Assembly: GCF_003248515.1 (NCBI RefSeq)
Contig: NZ_QFOB01000001.1
Location: forward strand, 1 to 64,000
Source of the DNA: Sphingomonas sp.
Lineage (GTDB): Bacteria > Pseudomonadota > Alphaproteobacteria > Sphingomonadales > Sphingomonadaceae
Direction: 5' to 3'
Length of the DNA stretch: 64,000 nucleotides
Shown: positions 57,296 through 64,000 of the stretch, piece after piece
Layout: each line of letters opens with the position of its first letter
How positions within the stretch are numbered: the first letter of the stretch is position 1
Made by a program: the position numbers and the translations under genes
Notes under the pieces: model-generated
The model's database searches: none
Seen by the model: only the letters and a program-made list of their open reading frames with translations
What the model was told of the DNA's origin: nothing

Positions 57296-58302
57296 TGCAC
57301 TTCTCCGGAAACGAAGGCGTCGATCGCGGCGATATGCCGCGTGACCGCGGCATCGTCGAGGAAGGAGCCGAGAAAGCTGTTGCGCGCCAGCGTCGCCATC
57401 TGGTCGCGCGTCAGGAGCGGGGCCACCGCGCGATAATTGTCGGCCACATAGCCGCCGAAATAGGCCGGATCGTCCGAATTGATCGTGGGGCGCAGGCCGT
57501 GTGCCAGCATGTCCGCGATCGGATGCCGGGCCATGTCCTCGACAACGCAGAGCTTGTGATTGGAAAGCGGGCAGACGGTGAGCGTCATCCCTTCGCGCGC
57601 CAGCCGGGTCACCAGTTCCGGGCTCTCCAGCGATCGGTTGCCATGATCCAGCCGATCGATGTGCAGCAGGTCCAGCGCCTCCAGCACATAGGCCGGCGGC
57701 CCTTCCTCGCCCGCATGCGCGACGCGCTTCAGCCCCTCGCGCCCCGCCGCTTCGAACACGCGCGCGAACTTGGAGGGGGGATGCCCCACCTCGGACGAAT
57801 CGAGACCCACGCCCGCAATCCTGTCCAGCCAGCGTTCGGCATCGGCGAAGGTGCGGAAGGCATCGTCCTCGTCCAGATGGCGCAGGAAGCAGAGGATCAG
57901 CTTGGAGGTGAGGCCGAATCGCTCCTCCGCCTCCTTCATGCCCGCCAGCAGCCCGTCCGCGACGACGCCGAAGGGCAGGCCGCGTGCCGTATGCGTCTGC
58001 GGATCGAAGAAGATTTCGGCGTGCGTGACGCCATCGGCATGGGAGCGCTCGAAATAAGCCAGCGCCAGATCACGAAAATCTTCCTCTGTGCGGAGCACGT
58101 CCGCTCCCTGATAGTAGATATCGAGAAAGTCCTGGAGGCGGCTGAAGCTGTAGGCGGCGCGCAGCTCCTCCACGCTGGAGAAAGGGATGGAGATCCGATT
58201 GCGCCGTGCGAACGCGAACATCTGCTCGGGCTCGAGGCTGCCTTCGATATGGAGGTGGAGTTCGGCCTTGGGCAGGCCAGTGATGAAGTCGCTGTCGGTC
58301 AT
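57292..58302 (-). CDS. add: Adenosine (or adenine) deaminase
   Basis: 336-residue metal-dependent deaminase. Zinc ligands in LPKAELHLHIEGSLEPE (HxH), the catalytic pair in VAHAGEEGP (His, Glu), and the final ligands in RPTINSDDPAYFGG (Asp-Asp-Pro). Members of this subgroup may act on adenine rather than adenosine. Overlaps the phosphoribosyltransferase start, forming a purine-salvage pair. The start CAT at 58300-58302 shares bases with a divergent ATG at 58301. Confidence 0.92.
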   Translation of the reverse strand: MTDSDFITGLPKAELHLHIEGSLEPEQMFAFARRNRISIPFSSVEELRAAYSFSRLQDFLDIYYQGADVLRTEEDFRDLALAYFERSHADGVTHAEIFFDPQTHTARGLPFGVVADGLLAGMKEAEERFGLTSKLILCFLRHLDEDDAFRTFADAERWLDRIAGVGLDSSEVGHPPSKFARVFEAAGREGLKRVAHAGEEGPPAYVLEALDLLHIDRLDHGNRSLESPELVTRLAREGMTLTVCPLSNHKLCVVEDMARHPIADMLAHGLRPTINSDDPAYFGGYVADNYRAVAPLLTRDQMATLARNSFLGSFLDDAAVTRHIAAIDAFVSGEVQ

Positions 58303-59266
58303 GCAGGCCGTTCGCTGGTGGTCGCTCTGTGCTTTCCCTAGCCCGAGCCGCCCGCGTCCGTACAGGGCCGCTCTTGCGATCATGCTGCTGGCGGCCGCGC
58401 ACGCCGCGCCGTCCGACGCGCGCGGCAAGCCGATGATCGACCAGATCATCCTCGACGCGGCCGATCCGGTGATCGATGCGGAGCTGGCGGGCCAGCCCTT
58501 CCGCCTCCGTGTCGATCTCGATCAATGGGATTCGATCGAGCTCAATCCCGATGCCGCCGCGCGCCTGCCTGTCGCATGGAGCGCCGGCCGCCACATTTCG
58601 GTCGGCCGCGTCACCCTGTGGGGCAGCATCGCCGATACGCGGCTGGTGATCGCCGGGGTGAAGCGGCCCGTGCTGGTGGCCGAACATCGCCGGATCGCGG
58701 CGGAAGGGGCGGATGGCACGATCGGCCCCGATCTGCTGCCTTATGCAACGATCCTCTGGCGCAGCGCCACGGCACCCGCCGATACCGGCACGATCGTCCT
58801 GCCGATCACGCTGAACGAGCGGACCGGCCTGTTCGCGCCCGCGCCCGCGCTCGGGCCGGACATGACGCTCCGCTTCTCGCTCGGCACCGCGCGATCCAGC
58901 GGCACGGCGGCGGCGGGCGCGATCCTCGCCCAGCGTTATGACGGTCATTTCGCGGGCGTCTCCCGGCCGTTGCCGATCATGCTCGGCGTCTCGCGGCCGG
59001 CGCGGCCGATCGCCTTCGGCCGGCCGCCGCTCATGGCCGGCTTCCGCTTCCCCGAATTGCTGGTGCGCACCGCCGATTTCCGGGGCGACAATGCCCTGCC
59101 GGACGAATCGCTGGAGGCCGATATCGTCGTCGCGCGGCGCGAACGGCCGCAAGGCGCGGAGCCGTGGGTGACGATCGGGCGGGACCGCCTCTCGCGCTGC
59201 GCCGAAATCGCTTATTCCGCGCGGCCACGCACCCTCACCCTGCGTTGCGCGTTCGATCATGAATGA
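58301..59266 (+). CDS. Exported retropepsin-like protein, degenerate catalytic motif
   Basis: 321 residues with ATG at 58301, which yields a signal peptide (RPYRAALAIMLLAAAHAAPS) with a long n-region; the alternative ATG at 58382 would remove most of it. The N-terminal domain (ILDAADPVIDAELAGQPFRL, then RVDLDQWDSIELN) lines up with aspartyl-protease repeats where DTGA would be expected but DLDQWD is present, so catalysis is doubtful. DGTIGPDLLPYATILW follows. Its stop overlaps the S41 peptidase start (ATGA), suggesting a joint periplasmic role. The family call is tentative. Confidence 0.6.
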   Translation: MQAVRWWSLCAFPSPSRPRPYRAALAIMLLAAAHAAPSDARGKPMIDQIILDAADPVIDAELAGQPFRLRVDLDQWDSIELNPDAAARLPVAWSAGRHISVGRVTLWGSIADTRLVIAGVKRPVLVAEHRRIAAEGADGTIGPDLLPYATILWRSATAPADTGTIVLPITLNERTGLFAPAPALGPDMTLRFSLGTARSSGTAAAGAILAQRYDGHFAGVSRPLPIMLGVSRPARPIAFGRPPLMAGFRFPELLVRTADFRGDNALPDESLEADIVVARRERPQGAEPWVTIGRDRLSRCAEIAYSARPRTLTLRCAFDHE

Positions 59267-60435
59267 AGATCGCAAGACTGCCCCTGCTGGCGAGCCTGCT
59301 CGCCCTCCTGCCTGCCGCCTCGCCCCCCGCTTACGGGCCGGAGATGAACGGCCGTATCTTCGATCGCGCCATCTCGATCGTCGAGCGCCGCTACTGGAAC
59401 AGGCCCGCCATCGCGCGGCTGGAATCGATCCGCGCCGGGTATCGCGCCCGCGTCGTGGCCGCCCCCGATCGGCGCGCCGTCTATGCCCTGATCGGGGACA
59501 TGCTGGATACGCTGCATGACAGCCACGTCTATGTGATCGATCCGCGCCAGATCGCGATCGGCCGCGCGCGCGATCGCGGCGAGGAGGAGGCGGGCTTCGG
59601 CATGTCCATGCTGCCCGATGGCGCGCACGTCTGGCGCGTCCGCTCGGTCCGCCCCGATGGCCCGGCCGCGCGGGCGGGCGTGGAGATAGGCTGGGAGGTG
59701 GCCGCGGTGGACGGCCAGCCGGTGGACATCGATTTCGTGCCGCGCGCGGGCGAGCGCGCCCGCTTCGATTTCGTCGACGAGGATGGCCGCCATCATCCCG
59801 CGACGCTGGAGGCCGGGATGGAGGCCCCCTCGCCCGTCCGCCGTGCGGAGCGCCTGCCGGGCAATGTGCTGCTGCTCGGGCTGGACGGCTTCGATCGCGG
59901 CGACGATCGCTGGCTCGCCGATCATATTTTCGAACAGCCGGCCCCCGCCGCCGTGATCCTCGATCTGCGTGACAATGGTGGCGGCGACGCGGACGTGATC
60001 GCGCGCGTGGCCGGCGCCTTCTTCGCCGAGAATCGCCTGCTCGTCCGCCGCATCGCCGCGCGCGAGAGCGACCAGACGACGCGCGGCGCGGGGCCGCGCT
60101 CCTGGCTCGGGCCGCTCGCCGTGCTCGTCGGGCCGGACAGCGCCAGCGGCGCCGAGGCGCTCGCCGCCCTGATCGAGGAGAGCGGACGCGGGATCACGAT
60201 CGGCCAGCGCACGGCGGGCGCCCTCACCGGGGCGGCCGAATATCCGCTGCCGGATGGCGGGATCGTCTCGGTCGCCGAATTCGATATTCGCACCAGCGCC
60301 GGCCGCCGCCTGGAAGGCACGGGCTTCCTGCCGCGCGTGCCTGTCGCCCCCACGCTGGCCGATCGGCGCGCGGGCCGCGATCCGGCGCTGGAAAAGGCCC
60401 GGCAATTGCTGAGGGCGCAGATCGCGGCCCGATGA
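59263..60435 (+). CDS. S41 family peptidase, exported
   Basis: 390 residues. Signal peptide MKIARLPLLASLLALLPAAS, an N-terminal helical part, a PDZ-like region (VWRVRSVRPDGPAARAGVEI, WEVAAVDGQPVDID), then the S41 core: VILDLRDNGGGDADVIARVA and VLVGPDSASGAEALAALIEE with the presumed catalytic Ser, followed by ITIGQRTAGALTG. The Lys typical of CtpA is replaced by Arg in IGQRTAG, as in many tricorn-like members. Translationally coupled to the gene before it; converges with the PAP2 gene. Confidence 0.88.
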   Translation: MKIARLPLLASLLALLPAASPPAYGPEMNGRIFDRAISIVERRYWNRPAIARLESIRAGYRARVVAAPDRRAVYALIGDMLDTLHDSHVYVIDPRQIAIGRARDRGEEEAGFGMSMLPDGAHVWRVRSVRPDGPAARAGVEIGWEVAAVDGQPVDIDFVPRAGERARFDFVDEDGRHHPATLEAGMEAPSPVRRAERLPGNVLLLGLDGFDRGDDRWLADHIFEQPAPAAVILDLRDNGGGDADVIARVAGAFFAENRLLVRRIAARESDQTTRGAGPRSWLGPLAVLVGPDSASGAEALAALIEESGRGITIGQRTAGALTGAAEYPLPDGGIVSVAEFDIRTSAGRRLEGTGFLPRVPVAPTLADRRAGRDPALEKARQLLRAQIAAR

Positions 60436-60456
60436 TGGTGCGCGCGGATGGGCGCG

Positions 60457-61110
60457 TCAGCGCCGCCGCGTCCCCATCAGGGCGAGCGTGGCGCACGCCC
60501 ACGCCGCCCCGAGCAGCCAGCCGCCCGCCACGTCGCTCAGCCAGTGGACGCCGAGGAAGACGCGGCTGAGCCCGATCGCCAGCGCCAGCGCCACGCCCGC
60601 CAGCATCGCGCCCCTGCCGCGCAGGAAGAGACCCATCAGCGGAAAGGTCACGGCCGCCCCCAGCGCGTGACCGCTGGGAAAGCTCTGCTTGCCCTCCGCC
60701 ACCAGCTGCCACATCGCATCGGGCCGGGCGCGGGCGAACAGGATCTTGATGAAGGGCAGCGCGATCGCCGCGCTCGCCACCGCGAGCGTGAAGGCGATCG
60801 CCTCGCGCCGCCGGCCCGCCACGTAGAGCCAGACGGCCGCCGCCACCGCAATCGGCGCGCGGATCGTCGCTCCGCCGATTTCCGTGATCGCGATCGCCGC
60901 CCGCAGCGTCCAGGCTGGCACGATCAGCGAGCGCGCGTCACCCGGATCGCGCAGCCAGACCAGCGCGAACCGATCGATCCGGGCGGAGGCTCCGCCCAGC
61001 GCCGTCCACGCATCCAGCGCGAACAGCAGGAGCAGGAAAGCCGCCGCCGCGATCAGGCGGCCGCGCCGGCTCAGCCGCCCGACGCCTGCGCCGGGGCGGA
61101 GGCAGGCCAC
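60457..61110 (-). CDS. PAP2-family membrane phosphatase
   Basis: 217 residues if begun at GTG 61110, overlapping the efflux-lipoprotein gene by 40 bases; no ATG lies in frame before the conserved part, so the start is uncertain. Six membrane helices and the three phosphatase motifs: KILFARARPDAMWQL (KxxxxxxRP), SFPSGHALGA (PSGH) and SRVFLGVHWLSDVAGG (SRxxxxxHxxxD). Likely dephosphorylates undecaprenyl pyrophosphate, phosphatidate or a related lipid phosphate in the periplasm. Confidence 0.85.
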   Translation of the reverse strand: MACLRPGAGVGRLSRRGRLIAAAAFLLLLFALDAWTALGGASARIDRFALVWLRDPGDARSLIVPAWTLRAAIAITEIGGATIRAPIAVAAAVWLYVAGRRREAIAFTLAVASAAIALPFIKILFARARPDAMWQLVAEGKQSFPSGHALGAAVTFPLMGLFLRGRGAMLAGVALALAIGLSRVFLGVHWLSDVAGGWLLGAAWACATLALMGTRRR

Positions 61111-62525
61111 GATCCGCCGATCGCCTGGATGAGGGTGATGGCCGAAACCTGCCGGTCCACGATCGCCTGTATCTCCTGTTGCCGCGCCGAAAGCGCGGTC
61201 GCCTGCGCCGTGATGACGTCGGTATAGACGATCAGGCCGGAGAGATACTGGTTCTGGGTGAGCTGTTCCACCCGGTTGGCCGCCGTCGCCGCCGTCACGC
61301 GCTGTTCGGATACGGTCTGCAGCACGCGGGTCGCGGCCAGTTCGTCCTCCACCTGCTGGATCGCGGTGAGCGTCGTCTGGCGATAGCTGGCCGCCGCCTG
61401 ATCGAACGAGGCGCGCGCCTGCGCCACGCGGGCCGATCGCCCGCCGAAATCGAGCAGCGTCAGCGCGGTGGAGGCGCCCAGCGACCAGATGCTGCTGACG
61501 GCGGTGAAGAGCGAGCTGAGCCGGCTCGTCTGGGTGCCCAGATCGCCCGTCAGCGTGAAGGTCGGGAAGAAGGCCGCGCGCTCCACGCCGATGCCCTGGT
61601 TGGCCGCCGCCACGCGCCGCTCCGCCGCCGCGATATCCGGCCGGCGCTCGATCACCGTGCCGGGCAGGATGCCGGGCACCTGCGGCACGGCCCGGCTCCA
61701 CCGGCCGGCGGGCAGGCCGAAGCTCGACGGATTCTCGCCCACCAGCACCGCGATCGCATGTTCGAAGGCCGCGCGCTGGCGATCGATATCGGCGGAGGTG
61801 GCGCGCGCATTGGCGAGCTGGGTCTGTGCCTGCAGCACGTCCACCCGCGCCACCTGCCCCTGATCGTAGCGGTTGGTGGTGATCTTCAGCGCGCGCTCAT
61901 AGGCCGCGATCGTTTCCTCATAGACGATCTTCTGCTGATCCAGCCCGCGCAGCTGCACATAATTGGTGGCCAGTTCGCCCTGGGCCGCCAGCGTCGCGTT
62001 GAGCAGATCGGCCTGGCTCGCCTGCGCGAGCGCCTTCTGCTGCCGCACGCCGGAGGAGATGCGGCCGAACACGTCCGGTTCCCACGTACCTCCCAGAGAG
62101 ACCGAAAAGCGCCGGCTGCCCGATCCGCCGCTGGTGGTGGTGCCGTTGCTGCCGATGATGGTCGTCTGCGTATCGCCGAACGATCCGGCGCGCGTGCTCT
62201 GCCCGGAAAGATCGACCGAGGGGAAGAGCGAGGCCCGCGCCTCGCGCACCGCGGCGCGCGCCTGGGCATAGGAGGCGGCGAAGGAGGCGACATTCTGGTT
62301 GCGCGCCGCCACCCGCGCCTCCAGATCGTCCAGCACGGGATCGGCGAACAATTTCCACCACTCGCCCTTGGCCACATCGTCGGCCGGCCGCGCCGGCTGC
62401 CAGCCCGGCGCTTCCTTGAAGGCCGGCGTGCCCGCCACGGCCGGCGGCCTGTAGGTGGGCGCCATGCTGCATCCGGCCAGCGCTAACATCAGGACGGCGG
62501 AAATCCCGCTGCGCACGCGGCTCAT
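61071..62525 (-). CDS. TolC/NodT-type outer-membrane efflux lipoprotein
   Basis: 484 residues. Signal MSRVRSGISAVLMLALAGCS with lipobox LAGC (Cys19), then MAPTYRPPAV, the NodT/OprM start. Two repeated coiled-coil halves with NQNVASFAASYAQARAAVRE and TNRYDQGQVARVDVLQAQTQ / QNQYLSGLIVYTDVITAQAT. Outer channel of the adjacent RND pump, whose stop overlaps its start (ATGA). Confidence 0.93.
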   Translation of the reverse strand: MSRVRSGISAVLMLALAGCSMAPTYRPPAVAGTPAFKEAPGWQPARPADDVAKGEWWKLFADPVLDDLEARVAARNQNVASFAASYAQARAAVREARASLFPSVDLSGQSTRAGSFGDTQTTIIGSNGTTTSGGSGSRRFSVSLGGTWEPDVFGRISSGVRQQKALAQASQADLLNATLAAQGELATNYVQLRGLDQQKIVYEETIAAYERALKITTNRYDQGQVARVDVLQAQTQLANARATSADIDRQRAAFEHAIAVLVGENPSSFGLPAGRWSRAVPQVPGILPGTVIERRPDIAAAERRVAAANQGIGVERAAFFPTFTLTGDLGTQTSRLSSLFTAVSSIWSLGASTALTLLDFGGRSARVAQARASFDQAAASYRQTTLTAIQQVEDELAATRVLQTVSEQRVTAATAANRVEQLTQNQYLSGLIVYTDVITAQATALSARQQEIQAIVDRQVSAITLIQAIGGSWPASAPAQASGG

Positions 62526-64000
62526 GCCGGCAGCCCTTCTGAACCGAGCCGTGCGAGCATCCGTTCGCGCGGCGAGCGTTTCCGGAAGCGATCGAGCGCG
62601 AGATAGACGACCGGTGTCGTCAGCAGCGTCAGGAACTGGCTGGCGACCAGGCCGCCCATGATGGCGATGCCCAGCGGGCGGCGAAGCTCCGCGCCCTCGC
62701 CGAAGCCGATCGCGAGCGGCAGCGCGCCGAAGGCGGCGGCCAGCGTCGTCATCAGGATGGGGCGGAAGCGGAGCAGGCTTGCCTCGCGGATCGCCTGCAT
62801 CGGCGAAAGCCCGCGGGTGCGCTCGGCATCGAGCGCGAAATCGATGATCATGATGGCGTTCTTCTTGACGATGCCGATGAGCAGGATGAGCCCGATCAGG
62901 CCGATGAGATCGAAGGCGGATCCGGACAGCATCAGCGCGATCACCGCGCCGATCCCGGCCGAAGGAAGGGTGGAAAGCACGGTCAGCGGATGGATCGCGC
63001 TTTCGTAGAGGATGCCCAGAACGATATAGATCACCACCAGCGCGGAGAGGATCAGGATCGGCATCGAGGCGGTCGATTGCTGGAAAACCTTCGCGGTGCC
63101 CGCGAAACTCCCCACCACGCCCACCGGCAGGTGCAGGTCGCGCTGGATCTGCGCGATGCGCTGCGATGCCTCGCCCAGCGAGACGCCCGTCGCCGTCGCG
63201 AAGGAGATGGTGGTGGCGGGCGCACCGCCATCATGGTTGATCTGCGAATCGGTCGATCCCGTCGCCCAGTCGGCGATGGACGAGAGCGGCATCATCGTCG
63301 CCACGCTCGTATTGACGGCGGATCCGGTGGTCGTGTCGCGCTGGCCCGTGGTGGAAACCGGCGTCGATCCCGTCACGTTCGAGGTGGTGCCCGCCGTCGT
63401 CGATGCCGTGGCGGTGGTCGTCGCGGTGCCGGTTCCCGGCACGTAGACATCCTCCAGTGCCTCGGGCGAGCCGGTATATTCGGGCGCCACACCCATCACG
63501 ACATGATATTGGTTAAGGCCCGAATAGATGGTCGAAACCTGGCGCTGGCCGAAAGCGTCATACAGCGCATTGTCCACGGCCTGGGTGGTCACGCCCAGCC
63601 GCCGGGCGGCATCGCGATCCACCTTCACATAGACTTCGGCACCGCCATCGGCGCGGTCGCTGTCCACGTCGGTCAGCCCGCTTTCCTTCTTCATCGCCAC
63701 GGTCAGCTTGTCGGCGGCGTCGCGCAGCATCTTCGTGTCGTCGGCCGTCAGCGAATATTGATAGGTGGAATTGCCGCTGCGGCCGCCCACCCGCATGTCC
63801 TGCACCGGCATCAGGAAGGTCGATACGCCGGTGATCTTCGCAAGCTTGGGCCGCAGCCGATCGATCACCACGCGCGAACTGTCGCGCTGGCGCTGCGGCT
63901 TCAGGCTCACGAACATGAAGCCGCCGCCCGCGCGGCTGCCGCCGGTGAAGGCCACCACCGTATCGACGTCCTTGTCCTTGCGGATGATCCCCACGATCGA
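62522..64000 (-). CDS. RND multidrug efflux pump, C-terminal part
   Basis: 492 residues of an HAE1-family inner-membrane pump; the N-terminal half lies beyond the right edge. Visible are the second porter/docking region (DRADGGAEVYVKVDRDAARR) and membrane helices 8-12 (FDLIGLIGLILLIGIVKKNA, MIIDFALDAERTRGLSPMQA, RFRPILMTTLAAAFGALPLA). In the docking-domain region a Thr/Ser/Gly-rich stretch of about 45 residues (TATTTATASTTAGTTSNVTG onward) interrupts the normal sequence. Followed by the outer-membrane channel gene, so this is the end of a tripartite efflux operon, MdtC-like. Confidence 0.93.
   Translation of the reverse strand, partial: SIVGIIRKDKDVDTVVAFTGGSRAGGGFMFVSLKPQRQRDSSRVVIDRLRPKLAKITGVSTFLMPVQDMRVGGRSGNSTYQYSLTADDTKMLRDAADKLTVAMKKESGLTDVDSDRADGGAEVYVKVDRDAARRLGVTTQAVDNALYDAFGQRQVSTIYSGLNQYHVVMGVAPEYTGSPEALEDVYVPGTGTATTTATASTTAGTTSNVTGSTPVSTTGQRDTTTGSAVNTSVATMMPLSSIADWATGSTDSQINHDGGAPATTISFATATGVSLGEASQRIAQIQRDLHLPVGVVGSFAGTAKVFQQSTASMPILILSALVVIYIVLGILYESAIHPLTVLSTLPSAGIGAVIALMLSGSAFDLIGLIGLILLIGIVKKNAIMIIDFALDAERTRGLSPMQAIREASLLRFRPILMTTLAAAFGALPLAIGFGEGAELRRPLGIAIMGGLVASQFLTLLTTPVVYLALDRFRKRSPRERMLARLGSEGLPA

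Overview
The window is chromosomal DNA from a high-GC alphaproteobacterium, most likely a sphingomonad (Sphingomonas or a close relative). This rests on the long Ala/Pro-rich N-terminal extension of ribosomal protein S9, the abundance of TonB-dependent receptors, tandem RcnB-like proteins, a PEPxxWA-CTERM protein, alphaproteobacterial-type LexA boxes (GAAC-N7-GAAC), a split aa3 oxidase gene cluster and dense ATGA/TGATG gene overlaps. No rRNA, CRISPR array, prophage or insertion sequence was seen. One tRNA (Gln, CUG) is present. Both ends cut genes: the start of dxs lies at the left edge, and the C-terminal half of an RND efflux pump lies at the right edge.

Layout. 1-3.6 kb: dxs start, a Fur/Zur-type regulator, heme A synthase (ctaA), and the rplM-rpsI operon with its terminator. 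3.6-6.5 kb: a Met/His-rich DUF2946-like protein and a TonB-dependent receptor, probably metal related. 6.6-8 kb: an AT-rich regulatory island between a two-gene operon of unknown small proteins and a PAS-LuxR regulator. 8-12.6 kb: M19 dipeptidase, tRNA-Gln, an unknown lipoprotein, and a DNA methyltransferase fused to a Mrr-like nuclease domain. 12.8-21.5 kb: uvrA with a LexA box, a Tat-exported dienelactone hydrolase, oligopeptidase B, and a ZnuD-type zinc receptor behind a Zur-like dyad. 21.6-26 kb: an osmoprotectant ABC transporter (permease fused to its binding protein), pterin dehydratase, a zincin, and ccmAB. 26-27.8 kb: a PEPxxWA-CTERM exported protein and a SAM methyltransferase.

27.8-39.4 kb, read leftward: the cytochrome aa3 oxidase locus ctaC-ctaD, then a two-gene chemotaxis-transducer insert, then ctaB-coxF-like-ctaG-ctaE, a DUF3291 gene, DUF983, SURF1, thrC, an M16 peptidase and the methyltransferase. 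39.6-43.4 kb: pyrE-pdxJ-acpS-lepB-AI-2E transporter, an overlapping rightward run. 43.6-47.6 kb: rpsU-FKBP, an orphan [2Fe-2S] subunit, two RcnB-like proteins and a tetratricopeptide-like exported protein. 47.7-55 kb: the propionyl-CoA to succinyl-CoA module read leftward (pccB-mce-scpA-bioB-pccA), with the biotin synthase gene inside the operon of the biotin-dependent carboxylase. 55-64 kb: a DoxX-like protein, dinB with a LexA box, a phosphoribosyltransferase and adenosine deaminase (purine salvage), a degenerate retropepsin-like protein with an S41 peptidase, a PAP2 phosphatase, and a TolC-type lipoprotein with an RND pump.

Shared themes are haem-copper oxidase biogenesis (ctaA plus the 32-39 kb cluster, ccmAB for cytochrome c), zinc and perhaps copper uptake, SOS repair (uvrA, dinB) and odd-chain or branched-chain acyl catabolism. 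Most of the window is ordinary core genome. The parts least explained by known biology are the methyltransferase-nuclease fusion at 11-12.6 kb, the AT-rich island with its small-protein operon at 6.6-7.9 kb, and the transducer pair inside the oxidase cluster at 34.6-36.5 kb.
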